Positions 38,228 through 47,494 of a stretch of 64,000 nucleotides of DNA are shown in pieces. Both the position numbers and the translations under genes were made by a program. The notes beneath the pieces were generated by a model. The model worked only from the letters and a program-made list of their open reading frames with translations. It was not told the DNA's origin and did no database searches. Positions within the stretch are counted from its first letter, which is position 1, and the number at the start of each line of letters is the position of its first letter. The DNA comes from Vibrio crassostreae (GTDB lineage: Bacteria > Pseudomonadota > Gammaproteobacteria > Enterobacterales > Vibrionaceae). The DNA is taken from the NCBI RefSeq assembly GCF_024347415.1, contig NZ_AP025477.1:1426001-1490000 (forward strand). Direction: 5' to 3'.

Positions 38228-39001
38228 ATGGCATTAATTAGTGAGACCATCGAGTTTGATGCAGACAGCTTACCCGCGCCTGTCATTGGCATTGCCGCAG
38301 AGCTAGGCAAACATGACTCGGGCATACATCACCACGTTAAGGGGCAACTTCTGTATGCTCCGCAAGGCTGCATCACCTTGACCTTAGAGAACGCCCTTTG
38401 CATTTTACCGCCGACCAAAGCCGTGTGGATCCCACCCTATACCAAGCATCGAGCGCAAATGACCAATGTGGTTGCCTATCGCTCGCTCTATTTCGATAGC
38501 AGTATTTACTCCTGCCCGGAGGCCATTGAGATAGTAGAAGTGAATGAGCTTCTGAAGGCGCTGATCAATAAGATGGCTTTCTGGGATTGGAACATTGCAA
38601 AAGAACAAACCACCAACACCGCCAACCTATTCTGGGAAGAATTTTACAACGCCAATCAGCATTCGTTTATCTTGCCGCTACCCACAGATCGCCGCTTTAA
38701 AAGCTTTTGTAAGCAAGTTCGAACCACCTCTTTTCTCGCCCCCGCCCTCTCGACATTAGCGAACTCAGTTGGCGCAAGCACCAAAACGATTACCCGATTA
38801 TTCAAAGCAGAAACAGGCATGACCTATCAAGAATGGCGACAACAGTGGCGCTTGTTTAAAGCGATTGAACTGCTATCAGAGAACCGACAAGTCGGCGATG
38901 TGGCGCACCAATTAGAGTTTTCATCCAACAGCGCGTTTATTGCTTTTTTCAAACAACAAACCGGACAAACGCCACTGGCTTTTACCAAGTTGGGGGCGTG
39001 A
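38228..39001 (+). CDS. AraC-family regulator with cupin N-terminus
   Basis: Protein of 257 residues with an N-terminal cupin-like sensor (HHHVKGQLLYAPQGCITLTLEN and WIPPYTKHRAQMTNV, residues 30-90) and two C-terminal AraC HTH motifs (LANSVGASTKTITRLFKAETGMTYQEWRQQWR and DVAHQLEFSSNSAFIAFFKQQTG). The ATG at 38228 has a tggga box 7 bases upstream. It is divergent from the MFS exporter and probably activates it. The ligand is unknown. Confidence 0.9.
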   Translation: MALISETIEFDADSLPAPVIGIAAELGKHDSGIHHHVKGQLLYAPQGCITLTLENALCILPPTKAVWIPPYTKHRAQMTNVVAYRSLYFDSSIYSCPEAIEIVEVNELLKALINKMAFWDWNIAKEQTTNTANLFWEEFYNANQHSFILPLPTDRRFKSFCKQVRTTSFLAPALSTLANSVGASTKTITRLFKAETGMTYQEWRQQWRLFKAIELLSENRQVGDVAHQLEFSSNSAFIAFFKQQTGQTPLAFTKLGA

Positions 39002-39046
39002 TTGTTGTTTAAGATTTACCGACATTTGGGCTGTTCACTGAGACAA

Positions 39047-39074
39047 AAAAACCAGAACATATGTTCTGGTTTTT
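39047..39074. terminator. Bidirectional terminator, AraC/uxuA
   Basis: Perfect 28-base palindrome (aaaaaccagaacat and its complement, no spacer) between convergent genes; an ideal two-way terminator. Confidence 0.9.
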
Positions 39075-39102
39075 AAAAGTATTTTAAAGCGAGATGCCGT
39101 TG

Positions 39103-40290
39103 TTACTTAGTGTAGAAAGCGCGTTTCAATGCCATCTCTAAACCACGAACTTCAGCCAAGCCTTTCAGTCGACCAATCGCTGAATAACCTGGATTAGTGG
39201 TTTTCTTCAAGTCATCCAACATTTGATGACCGTGGTCTGGACGCATTGGAATTAAACGGTGATCGCCCACTTCTGCACGACGATTCTCTTCATCCAAGAT
39301 AGCCATTACAACGTTATACATATCCACATCACCATCTAGGTGCGCCGCTTCGTGGAATGTCATTGGGTTGCTCTCTTCACGCTTAGTAGAACGCAGGTGC
39401 GTAAAGTAGATTCGGTCACCGTGCTTTTTGATCATGTTAACCAAGTCATTGTCGCCACGCACACCGTATGACCCTGTACACATCGTCAAACCGTTCATTT
39501 TACTCGGCACATGTTCGGTCAACCAATCGATATCTTCGATCGTTGAAACGATACGAGGCAAGCCTAGAATTGGACGCGGTGGATCGTCTGGGTGAACCGC
39601 CATCTTCAAACCGCTCGCATCACAGATAGGCATCAGCTCCGCAAGGAAGTAAGACATGTGCTCACGTAATTTATCTTTGTCGATGCCCGCATAGCGATCT
39701 AGCTGTGCTTGAAAGGCTTCAAGCGTATAGCCTTCTTCTGCACCCGGCAGACCCGCGATGATGTTGTTGGTCAGCTGTTGGATTTGTTCTGGAGTCATAT
39801 TGTTGAAGTAATCCAACGCCTGTACCTGCTCTGACTCTGAATAGTCCGATTCTGCACCCGGACGCTTCAAAATATGCAGCTCAAATGCCGCAAACGCTAT
39901 TTGGTCAAAACGCAGTGCGCGAGAGCCATCTGGCATTTCAAATTCTAAATCAGTACGTGTCCAGTCCAGCACTGGCATGAAGTTATAACAAACCGTATCA
40001 ATGCCACACTCTGCAAGGTTAGCCAGAGTTTGCTTATAGTTATCAATCCACTGCTGGTAGTTACCAGTTTGAGTTTTGATCTCTTCGTGCACCGGCACAC
40101 TTTCTACTACCGACCACGTTAAGCCTTTCTCTTCGATAATGGCTTTGCGCTTCAGGATTTCTTCTTTTGTCCAAACTTCACCATTTGGAATATGGTGCAG
40201 TGCATTCACAATACCAGTTGCGCCCGCTTGACGAATGTCATCTAGCGAAACTTGATCATTAGGGCCGTACCAACGCCACGTTTGTTCCAT
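39103..40290 (-). CDS. uxuA: Mannonate dehydratase
   Basis: UxuA of 395 residues, the Mn/Fe-dependent TIM-barrel dehydratase that turns D-mannonate into 2-keto-3-deoxy-D-gluconate. Signature parts are [46 protein letters not shown] (metal-binding His), [13 protein letters not shown] and [12 protein letters not shown], with [11 protein letters not shown] near the C-terminus (metal His). Length equals E. coli UxuA (394). It is the distal gene of a minus-strand set dctP-uxuR-uxuA; a 207-base gap to uxuR may hold its own promoter. It forms one step of the glucuronate pathway encoded here. Confidence 0.96.
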   Translation of the reverse strand: MEQTWRWYGPNDQVSLDDIRQAGATGIVNALHHIPNGEVWTKEEILKRKAIIEEKGLTWSVVESVPVHEEIKTQTGNYQQWIDNYKQTLANLAECGIDTVCYNFMPVLDWTRTDLEFEMPDGSRALRFDQIAFAAFELHILKRPGAESDYSESEQVQALDYFNNMTPEQIQQLTNNIIAGLPGAEEGYTLEAFQAQLDRYAGIDKDKLREHMSYFLAELMPICDASGLKMAVHPDDPPRPILGLPRIVSTIEDIDWLTEHVPSKMNGLTMCTGSYGVRGDNDLVNMIKKHGDRIYFTHLRSTKREESNPMTFHEAAHLDGDVDMYNVVMAILDEENRRAEVGDHRLIPMRPDHGHQMLDDLKKTTNPGYSAIGRLKGLAEVRGLEMALKRAFYTK

Positions 40291-40497
40291 GAGACTTACC
40301 TTTCTTTAAGACGCACTTAGCCGGCTCGAATTAATCAAGCTAAATGCAATAACGACTTCTTAATGGCTGCAATGAAAATTACTGCCCGAGATAGCACCGG
40401 TCTACGCCGGTCTAAAGACGATGACTTATTTACAACCTAGTGAATGAATCAGCTTCCCAAAGAGTCTTGAAGCTGAATTCAACGTTAGCTTTCAGAA

Positions 40498-41280
40498 CTA
40501 ACTTTCAGTGCTCAGCAGCACCACTGGGTTTGAGCTAAATAAGTAACCATCAAAGTTTGGGTCATCAATGTCTGACAGCGCTAATAAACGCTGTTTAACA
40601 TTCTCAAGGTGTTGCCACATTGCATTCTTAGCAGCGACAGGGTCTTTGCGCTGTAAGGCGGCGAGGATACGAGCGTGATCATCTAACCATTCTTCACGGT
40701 AATCTTGACCACTGATGTGAGAGTGGAGTTTATTCCACATTGGACTCTTTTCGCGTCGATCCCAGGATTGTTTCAACATATCTACCAATACAGAGTTTTG
40801 AGTGGCCTCTGCAATACACATGTGAAATCTTTCATCTCCGCTGCAATCGGTAGTGCCGCTTGCAAGCTCTTCGCGCTCGAGTTCGAGTGCAGAGCGCATC
40901 TTAATAATGTCGCCCGGAGTGACCTGAGTTGCCGCAAACTCCGCGATATTACTTTCCAGTAATTGGCGGGCCTGCAGCATCTCGAATGGACCAGCGTCAT
41001 CGCTGACCACATTCTCGCGAGAATGAGTTGGAATGTTCAGGACATAAACACCCGACCCTTTTTTCACCTCAACCAAGTTTTCAAGCTCCAGCATGATGAT
41101 TGCTTCACGCACTACCGTGCGACTGACGTCTAAACGTTCAGCAATATCGCGTTCTGGTGGCAACCTATCTCCGACCTTATACAGACCTTCAATCAGTTCT
41201 CTTCTTAGTACTAACCCTATCTCCTGATAAGGTCTTTTCGGCTCGAAAGGCATCATGATGATATTGTCACTTCTTTCCAT
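40498..41280 (-). CDS. uxuR: GntR/FadR-type regulator of hexuronate genes (UxuR-like)
   Basis: Regulator of 260 residues. The N-terminal GntR winged HTH is PYQEIGLVLRRELIEGLYKVGDRLPPERDIAERLDVSRTVVREAII (split here over residues 18-62). A FadR-type all-helical FCD domain follows (about 90-230, with the Asp/His ligand pattern). It is close to E. coli UxuR/ExuR in domain order and length (257-258). Its place in the middle of glucuronate genes and the TTGGTnnACCAA-type sites on both sides support a repressor that is released by fructuronate or glucuronate. Confidence 0.9.
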   Translation of the reverse strand: MERSDNIIMMPFEPKRPYQEIGLVLRRELIEGLYKVGDRLPPERDIAERLDVSRTVVREAIIMLELENLVEVKKGSGVYVLNIPTHSRENVVSDDAGPFEMLQARQLLESNIAEFAATQVTPGDIIKMRSALELEREELASGTTDCSGDERFHMCIAEATQNSVLVDMLKQSWDRREKSPMWNKLHSHISGQDYREEWLDDHARILAALQRKDPVAAKNAMWQHLENVKQRLLALSDIDDPNFDGYLFSSNPVVLLSTES

Positions 41281-41315
41281 TGTATTTCTCTCGCCATCAT
41301 AATGACCAAATATAA

Positions 41316-41327
41316 TTGGTCAACCTC
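41316..41327. promoter_or_regulatory. Partial UxuR-type site upstream of uxuR
   Basis: ttggtcaacctc matches TTGGTnnACCAA at 8 of 10 defined positions and lies 36 bases before the uxuR start, next to another half site gaccaaa (41304-41310). It would allow autoregulation. Confidence 0.45.
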
Positions 41328-41387
41328 TATATCCTAAAATGCAGTAACACCTTGTTTTTGTATTACTATTTTTTCTATATTTGCTAG

Positions 41388-42374
41388 TTATTCAACAGCC
41401 TGAATGCGGTCAATCAATGCGCTCAATTCTGGGTCCGCTTTATCTAGCGCGTCATACATAGGTTGAACCGCTAGTGCGAACGCAGCCTTGTCTGGTTCCA
41501 CAAAAGTCACGCCCATTTTCTCGGCTTTAGCACGCTCTTTTGCTTCCGATTCAGCCCACAATTTTTTCATCAATTCAGATGAATCACTTGCCGCTTTCAT
41601 TAGCGCATCTTGTTGTTCTGTAGTCAGTTTATCGTATGCTTTGGTTGAGATAACCAACACATCCGGAACCATCGTGTGCTCATCTAAGCTGAAGTATTTA
41701 GACACTTCACTGTGACGGCTCAAGCTGAATGAAGGAATGTTATTTTCAGCCGCATCCACCACACCTTGCTGCAGTGCTGTGTACAACTCACCGTAAGCTA
41801 GTGGCGTTGGGTTACCGCCTAACGCTTTCACCATCGCAATTGCTGATGGGCTTGGTTGAACACGAACTTTCAAACCTTTCAGATCTTCTGGCGTGTTAAT
41901 TGGCTTATTGGTATAGAAGCTACGCGCACCAGCGTCGTAGTAAGTAACACCAATAAAGCCGCTATCACGAGAAGAGTTAAGAATGTCACGGCCTACTTCA
42001 CCATCAGTCACACTGTAGTAGTGTGCTTGATCGCGGAATAAGTAAGGCATGTTGAATGATGAATAAGCAGGAGAAAAAGCTTCTAGCTCAGCAGCATTAC
42101 TTTTCACCATATCTAAAGCGCCGTTCTGCATGAGCTCCATAGATTCACGCTGTGTACCCAATTGAGCATCAGGGTAAATACGAATACGCACCTCACCGTC
42201 AGTCAATTCACGTACTTCTTTCGCCATAAACGTCATCGCTTCATGTACTGCATGGTCACGAGGGTGGTTATGGCTCAGTTTCAGTGTTGTCGCTGCATAA
42301 GCAGAAGCTGTTGCTCCAAAAGTGAAAGCAGCACCGACAACCGCACTAATCAAAGTTTTACGCGTCATCATCAT
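41388..42374 (-). CDS. dctP: TRAP transporter solute-binding protein (DctP family)
   Basis: Periplasmic solute-binding protein of 328 residues with signal peptide MMMTRKTLISAVVGAAFTFGA (cleavage after AYA). The DctP-type core (TTLKLSHNHPRDHAVHEAM, GGNPTPLAYGELYTALQQGVVDAAENNIPSF) is typical, including the conserved Arg that holds the ligand carboxylate in VRVQPSPSAIAM. It likely binds a hexuronate. Unusually it is divergent from the dctQM genes at 42671-44506, with 296 bases between. Together they make the tripartite uptake system for the pathway encoded alongside. Confidence 0.92.
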   Translation of the reverse strand: MMMTRKTLISAVVGAAFTFGATASAYAATTLKLSHNHPRDHAVHEAMTFMAKEVRELTDGEVRIRIYPDAQLGTQRESMELMQNGALDMVKSNAAELEAFSPAYSSFNMPYLFRDQAHYYSVTDGEVGRDILNSSRDSGFIGVTYYDAGARSFYTNKPINTPEDLKGLKVRVQPSPSAIAMVKALGGNPTPLAYGELYTALQQGVVDAAENNIPSFSLSRHSEVSKYFSLDEHTMVPDVLVISTKAYDKLTTEQQDALMKAASDSSELMKKLWAESEAKERAKAEKMGVTFVEPDKAAFALAVQPMYDALDKADPELSALIDRIQAVE

Positions 42375-42473
42375 TCTTATTCTCCGTGGATTGGTTATCC
42401 AAAATGTAGGGTGTTTTTTGTTATGGGCTCATATTGGGGTTCAAAAAAGGAACCGTCAAAGCTGAAATTAAAA

Positions 42474-42485
42474 TTGATTGACCAA
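42474..42485. promoter_or_regulatory. UxuR-type site 1 between dctP and dctQ
   Basis: ttgattgaccaa matches TTGGTnnACCAA at 9 of 10 defined positions. It lies about 100 bases upstream of dctP, on the dctP side of the divergent region. Confidence 0.5.
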
Positions 42486-42507
42486 TATCACAATAAAAAC
42501 CCATAAA

Positions 42508-42519
42508 TTGGTCAACCAA
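42508..42519. promoter_or_regulatory. UxuR-type site 2 between dctP and dctQ
   Basis: ttggtcaaccaa is a full match to the palindrome TTGGTnnACCAA, the core of the E. coli UxuR/ExuR sites. About 34 bases centre to centre from site 1. Confidence 0.7.
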
Positions 42520-42618
42520 AATCATTTGTGAAGTTGCTCACGCCAACCAAAAAATGAATAGCTTATGATTCAGCCAGATTTTTGAACATCCCATCCCTAC
42601 ATAGAAACAGTTTCTTAC

Positions 42619-42632
42619 ATTGGTAAACCAAT
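42619..42632. promoter_or_regulatory. UxuR-type site 3 upstream of dctQ
   Basis: attggtaaaccaat is a perfect 14-base palindrome around a 2-base centre, containing TTGGTnnACCAA, 39 bases before the dctQ start. It is placed to block the dctQM-uxuB-uxaC-kdgK-eda promoter. Confidence 0.75.
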
Positions 42633-42670
42633 TGTTATGAGATACGCAATTTTGTTGAAAGGAAATAAAC

Positions 42671-43183
42671 ATGAATAAATTGGTCAGTTACATAAATAGA
42701 GGGTTGGCCGCCTTTACAGTGTCTCTATCGTCTTTCTTAGTACTGTGTGTGATATGGCAGGTTTTATCCCGCTATGTTATTGGCAAGCCAAGTACTGTTA
42801 CCGACGAGCTCGCGCGTTATCTCTTTATGTGGGTAGCCTTAATTGGTGCTGCTTACACTACGGGTCTGAAACGCCACCTTGCCATCGACCTGCTTACGAT
42901 GAAGCTGACTGGCAAACGCAAATTAATCAACGAAATCGTTATCCAAATAGCCATCGCCTCTTTCTCTTATATCGTTCTGGTACACGGTGGAAGCCAACTT
43001 GCAGCTAAAACACTTGCGATGGGACAACTGACTCCCGCTCTAGGTTTAGAAATGGGCTACATCTACTTCTGCTTACCGATTAGTGGCGCTTTGATGATTT
43101 TTTACTCCGTCGTATTTACCTACGAACGCGTTAAACAATTAATGTCAGGTGACGATTTGATCACCGACTCACAACTTGATTGA
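42671..43183 (+). CDS. dctQ: TRAP transporter small membrane subunit (DctQ)
   Basis: Inner-membrane protein of 170 residues with four predicted helices (for example VSLSSFLVLCVIWQVLSRYV and YIYFCLPISGALMIFYSVV), and the conserved DELARYLFMWVALIGAAY segment between helices 1 and 2. It is the small subunit partnering the large DctM. It is transcribed just ahead of dctM with 15 bases between; gaaaggaaat provides the ribosome-binding site. Confidence 0.93.
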   Translation: MNKLVSYINRGLAAFTVSLSSFLVLCVIWQVLSRYVIGKPSTVTDELARYLFMWVALIGAAYTTGLKRHLAIDLLTMKLTGKRKLINEIVIQIAIASFSYIVLVHGGSQLAAKTLAMGQLTPALGLEMGYIYFCLPISGALMIFYSVVFTYERVKQLMSGDDLITDSQLD

Positions 43184-43198
43184 TAGAAGGATTTCACA

Positions 43199-44506
43199 AT
43201 GGAATGGCAAGTAATACTGACCTTATTCGGTAGTTTCGCTGTACTGCTTACAATCGGTGTACCGGTCTCTTTTGCGATTGGTTTATCGTCACTAGCAACC
43301 ATCTTAATGAGCTTACCGCTTGAGCCTGCAATCGCTGTAGTTGCTCAACGTATGGCCGCTGGCCTTGATAACTTTGCACTATTGGCAATCCCGTTCTTCA
43401 TTTTGGCGGGCAACATCATGAACCAAGGCGGCATCGCGCTGCGTCTGATCAACTTCGCGAAAGTGTTAGGTGGTCGTCTACCGGGTTCATTGGCACACGT
43501 AAACGTGATGGCAAACATGATGTTTGGTTCTATCTCAGGCTCAGCGGTTGCATCGGCGGCTGCAGTTGGTGGCACCATGTCTCCTCTGCAAAAGAAAGAT
43601 GGCTACGACGAAAACTTCTCTGCTGCAGTAAACATTACTTCGTGTCCTACTGGTCTATTGATTCCGCCAAGTAATACGCTGATCGTTTTCTCATTGGTTT
43701 CGGGTGGTACTTCAATTGCGGCGCTGTTCTTAGCGGGCTACATCCCAGGTATTTTGATGGGGTTAAGTATCATGATTGTGGCGGGTATCATTGCGAAACG
43801 TCGCGGTTACCCAGTGGCAGCGCGTCCTTCATTATCAATGGTTTGGGATACCTTCTTAAAAGCGGCACCTTCTTTAGCACTGATCGGCATCATCATGGGC
43901 GGCATCATTGGCGGTATCTTTACTGCAACTGAGGCTTCTGCAATTGCTGTGGTATACACCTTCGTTCTCGCGGTACTTGTCTACCGTGAAGTGAAATGGG
44001 GTGATATTCCAAAGATCATCCTTGAGTCTGCAGTAACAACATCTATCGTTCTATTACTTGTTGGCGCATCAATGGGGATGTCTTGGGCAATGGCGAACGC
44101 CGATGTGCCTTACATGATTGCTGATGCATTATTGGCGGTTTCTGATAACCCGCTAATGATTCTACTGATTATCAACGTGATTCTGCTGATTGTGGGTATC
44201 TTCATGGATATGACACCAGCGGTACTGATCTTCACACCAATCTTCCTACCAATCGCGCTAGACCTAGGCATCGACCCTGTGCACTTCGGCATCATGATGA
44301 CCTTCAACCTAGCTATCGGTATCTGTACGCCGCCAGTGGGTAGTGCTCTATTCATCGGTTGCTCGGTTGCCAACATTGCCATCGACAAAGTCATCAAACC
44401 TTTGTTGCCATTCTATGCTGCGCTGATTGCAGCCCTAATGGCCGTTACTTTTATCCCAGAGCTGAGCTTGTTCCTACCTGAATTAGTACTGGGCTACGGT
44501 TCGTAA
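43199..44506 (+). CDS. dctM: TRAP transporter large permease subunit (DctM)
   Basis: Inner-membrane permease of 435 residues with about 12-14 hydrophobic segments. TRAP DctM signatures are PFFILAGNIMNQGGIALRLINFA, GSISGSAVASAAAVGG and FTATEASAIAVVYTF, plus LGIDPVHFGIMMTFNLAIGICTPPVG. It transports solute with Na+ together with DctP and DctQ. Length is typical (about 425-440). First large gene of the right-hand glucuronate operon. Confidence 0.95.
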   Translation: MEWQVILTLFGSFAVLLTIGVPVSFAIGLSSLATILMSLPLEPAIAVVAQRMAAGLDNFALLAIPFFILAGNIMNQGGIALRLINFAKVLGGRLPGSLAHVNVMANMMFGSISGSAVASAAAVGGTMSPLQKKDGYDENFSAAVNITSCPTGLLIPPSNTLIVFSLVSGGTSIAALFLAGYIPGILMGLSIMIVAGIIAKRRGYPVAARPSLSMVWDTFLKAAPSLALIGIIMGGIIGGIFTATEASAIAVVYTFVLAVLVYREVKWGDIPKIILESAVTTSIVLLLVGASMGMSWAMANADVPYMIADALLAVSDNPLMILLIINVILLIVGIFMDMTPAVLIFTPIFLPIALDLGIDPVHFGIMMTFNLAIGICTPPVGSALFIGCSVANIAIDKVIKPLLPFYAALIAALMAVTFIPELSLFLPELVLGYGS

Positions 44507-44566
44507 TTAGGTCGCAGATACATTCTAAGACTGCTAAACACTCAAACGCTTTATCAAATAATAAAA

Positions 44567-44588
44567 TCCCGCTGGTTCGCTGGCGGGA
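44567..44588 (+). other. Hairpin between dctM and uxuB
   Basis: Stem tcccgc / gcggga with a 10-base loop, 15 bases before the uxuB start and just ahead of its aaaagga ribosome-binding sequence. It may set the ratio of transporter to enzyme mRNA (processing or attenuation) or simply be a weak internal terminator. Confidence 0.4.
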
Positions 44589-44602
44589 AAAGGAACTGAA
44601 TA

Positions 44603-46066
44603 ATGAAGACTGTTGCTAACTCTACGCTGCCAAACACTGTATTACGACCTGACTACGACCGTTCAACACTCCAGAGCCGTATCGTGCACCTTGGTTTTGG
44701 TGCCTTTCATCGTGCGCACCAAGCGCTGTTCACCAATGAAATGCTCAGCAAGAGCAACACTGATTGGGGCATTTGTGAAATAAACCTATTCGGCGGCGAA
44801 GACTTGATTGAATCACTTCGCGCGCAAGACCACCTTTACACCGTTGCTGAAAAAGGCGCTGAGTCCACAGACGTGAAAGTGATCGGTTCAGTGACCGAAT
44901 CTCTTCATCCAAGCTTAGACGGCATCGAAACCGTATTAGAAAAAATGGCTGAGCCTCAAGTGGCTATCGTTTCTATGACCATCACAGAGAAAGGCTACTG
45001 CGCTGATCCAGCGACAGGAAAGCTCGACAAAAATAACCCATTAGTCATCGCTGACCTAGCTAACCCAAGCGAACCTAAATCAGCATTAGGTTACATTGTC
45101 CAAGCCCTCAAAATTCGACGAGAACGTGGCTTAACACCATTCACGGTCATGTCTTGCGATAACGTGCAAGAAAACGGTCATGTAGCAAAAGCAGCGATCA
45201 TTGAGTTTGCTCAACTGCTTGACCCAGAATTACGTGATTGGATTGAAACCAATGTCACTTTCCCATGCACCATGGTTGACCGCATCGTACCTGCAGCAAC
45301 AGAAGAAACACTAACAGAAATTGCAGAACTGCTAGGTTGTGAAGACCCATGTGGCATCGCCTGTGAACCCTTCCGCCAATGGGTAATTGAAGATAATTTT
45401 GTTGCGGGTCGTCCAGACTGGAATGTTGCTGGTGCAGAGTTCGTAGAAGATGTAGTGCCTTACGAAGAAATGAAACTGCGCATGCTCAATGGCAGTCACT
45501 CTTTCCTTGCTTACCTTGGATATCTTGGTGGCTACGACCATATTTCCGACACCATGACAGATGCAGGCTACCGAAAAGCCGCTTTTGACATGATGATGAA
45601 ATCACAAGCACCTTCGCTAACGATGCCTGAAGGGACTGATTTGGAAGGTTACGCGACCTTGCTGATCAACCGCTTCACCAACCCAAGCTTGAAACATAAA
45701 ACCTGGCAAATCGCGATGGATGGCAGCCAGAAGATCCCTCAACGTATGGGTGGCAGCTTACGATTCCATTTAGAGCAAGGCTCAGATTTCTCGTGGCTTG
45801 CAACCGCCATCGCTGGCTGGATGCGTTATGTATCTGGCATTGATGAGCAAGGCAATGAGATCGATGTGCGCGACCCAATGGTAGATACACTTCGCCAGAT
45901 CTGCGACCAGCATGGGCTCAATGTTTCCGTAGTTCCGGCATTGCTTGCTGTTGAAGCGATTTTCCCTGCCGAGCTAGGCCAAAACCCGCAAGTCATAGAT
46001 ACGGTAAGTTCAGCGTACCAATCATTAATTGAACACGGTGCCGTTGCTACCGTGGCTGCGTTATAA
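44603..46066 (+). CDS. uxuB: Fructuronate reductase (mannitol dehydrogenase family)
   Basis: Long-chain mannitol-dehydrogenase-family enzyme of 487 residues reducing D-fructuronate to D-mannonate with NADH. SRIVHLGFGAFHRAHQALF is the N-terminal Rossmann/family signature, and LRMLNGSHSFLAYLGYLGGYDHISD contains the catalytic Lys/Asn-His region (KLRMLNGSHS). Length is that of UxuB (486). It starts 97 bases after dctM and runs 12 bases before uxaC. The alternative, tagaturonate reductase UxaB, has a different sequence, and no uxaA is present, so UxuB is preferred. Confidence 0.95.
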   Translation: MKTVANSTLPNTVLRPDYDRSTLQSRIVHLGFGAFHRAHQALFTNEMLSKSNTDWGICEINLFGGEDLIESLRAQDHLYTVAEKGAESTDVKVIGSVTESLHPSLDGIETVLEKMAEPQVAIVSMTITEKGYCADPATGKLDKNNPLVIADLANPSEPKSALGYIVQALKIRRERGLTPFTVMSCDNVQENGHVAKAAIIEFAQLLDPELRDWIETNVTFPCTMVDRIVPAATEETLTEIAELLGCEDPCGIACEPFRQWVIEDNFVAGRPDWNVAGAEFVEDVVPYEEMKLRMLNGSHSFLAYLGYLGGYDHISDTMTDAGYRKAAFDMMMKSQAPSLTMPEGTDLEGYATLLINRFTNPSLKHKTWQIAMDGSQKIPQRMGGSLRFHLEQGSDFSWLATAIAGWMRYVSGIDEQGNEIDVRDPMVDTLRQICDQHGLNVSVVPALLAVEAIFPAELGQNPQVIDTVSSAYQSLIEHGAVATVAAL

Positions 46067-46078
46067 GGAGTACAAACA

Positions 46079-47491
46079 ATGAAGAATTTCTTATGTGAAG
46101 ACTTTTTACTGTCGAATGAGACTGCACGCCGTTTGTACCATAAACACGCAAGCCACCAGCCGATTTATGACTATCACTGCCACCTAAACCCGGCAGAAGT
46201 GGCTCAAGATCGTCAGTTCGAAAACATGTCTAAGATTTGGCTTGAAGGTGACCACTATAAGTGGCGTGGCATGCGTTCAGCGGGGATTGATGAACGTCTG
46301 ATTACTGGAGGTGCTAGCGATTATGATAAGTTCATGGCATGGGCTAGAACCGTCCCTCAAACCTTAGGTAACCCACTCTACCACTGGACTCATTTAGAAC
46401 TACGCCGCCCATTTGGTATTACTGGCACTCTATTTGGCCCAGAGACAGCCGACCAAATTTGGCATGAAGGCAACGAGCTATTAGCGACACCTGAATTTAG
46501 TGCTCGTGGCATCATGAAGCAAATGAATGTGGTGATGGCAGGTACGACAGACGATCCGGTTGATTCTCTTGAACACCATAAAACGATCGCTCAAGACAGT
46601 TCATTTGATGTGAAGGTTCTACCAAGCTGGCGCCCAGATAAAGCGTTCAAAATTGAACTTGATGGCTTTGCTGATTACCTACAAAAATTAAGCATGGTTG
46701 CTGACGTTGAAATCACTCGCTTCCATCATCTATTGAGTGCCTTAGACAGCCGCCTAGCGCATTTCAACGACCATGGTTGCCGTGCAGCAGACCATGGTAT
46801 CGAAGTGGTTCGCTACGCGCCGATTCCATCAGAATCCGATTTAGATGATCTGTTAGCTCGACGCCTCAATGGCGAAACGCTCACCGATTTAGAATGTGCA
46901 CAGTTCTCAACAGCGGTTCAAGTGTGGTTAGGCAAGCGTTACGCTGCAATGGGTTGGGTAATGCAGCTTCATATTGGTGCTCAGCGCAATAACAACACGC
47001 GTATGTTCCAACTGTTAGGCGCTGATGCAGGGTTTGACTCGATTAGCGACAAGACGTTTGCATTCGAATTAGCTCACCTATTAGACGAGATGGATCAAAG
47101 CAATGAGTTACCTCGCACCATCCTTTACTGCTTAAACCCTCGCGATAACGAGATGATGGCAACCATGATTGGTAACTTCCAAGGTGGCGGCATCGCGGGC
47201 AAAGTTCAGTTTGGTTCTGGTTGGTGGTTCAACGATCAGAAAGACGGCATGCAACGCCAAATGGAGCAACTTTCTCAGCTTGGTCTGCTTAGCCAGTTTG
47301 TCGGAATGCTGACTGACTCTCGCAGCTTCTTGTCTTACACACGCCACGAATACTTCCGCAGAATTCTGTGTGACATGCTTGGTCGTTGGGCTGAAAACGG
47401 CGAGGTGCCAAACGACATGTCACTGCTTGGCCCTATGGTCGAAGACATCTGCTTTGGTAACGCAAAACGCTACTTCGAAGAGAGGGCGTAA
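46079..47491 (+). CDS. uxaC: Glucuronate isomerase
   Basis: UxaC of 470 residues converts D-glucuronate to D-fructuronate (and galacturonate to tagaturonate). The amidohydrolase-like start [30 protein letters not shown] has the metal-binding HCH, and [14 protein letters not shown] and [21 protein letters not shown] are conserved central and C-terminal parts. Length equals E. coli UxaC (470). First step of the pathway; gaps of 12 and 3 bases to its neighbours show one operon. Confidence 0.96.
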   Translation: MKNFLCEDFLLSNETARRLYHKHASHQPIYDYHCHLNPAEVAQDRQFENMSKIWLEGDHYKWRGMRSAGIDERLITGGASDYDKFMAWARTVPQTLGNPLYHWTHLELRRPFGITGTLFGPETADQIWHEGNELLATPEFSARGIMKQMNVVMAGTTDDPVDSLEHHKTIAQDSSFDVKVLPSWRPDKAFKIELDGFADYLQKLSMVADVEITRFHHLLSALDSRLAHFNDHGCRAADHGIEVVRYAPIPSESDLDDLLARRLNGETLTDLECAQFSTAVQVWLGKRYAAMGWVMQLHIGAQRNNNTRMFQLLGADAGFDSISDKTFAFELAHLLDEMDQSNELPRTILYCLNPRDNEMMATMIGNFQGGGIAGKVQFGSGWWFNDQKDGMQRQMEQLSQLGLLSQFVGMLTDSRSFLSYTRHEYFRRILCDMLGRWAENGEVPNDMSLLGPMVEDICFGNAKRYFEERA

Positions 47492-47494
47492 CCC

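Noticed and set aside
45332..45541. Minus-strand 69-codon frame inside uxuB, and other long antisense frames inside dctM, uxaC, sdsA-like and GH63 genes
   Set aside because: They lie wholly within well supported genes and have no motifs or start signals of their own.
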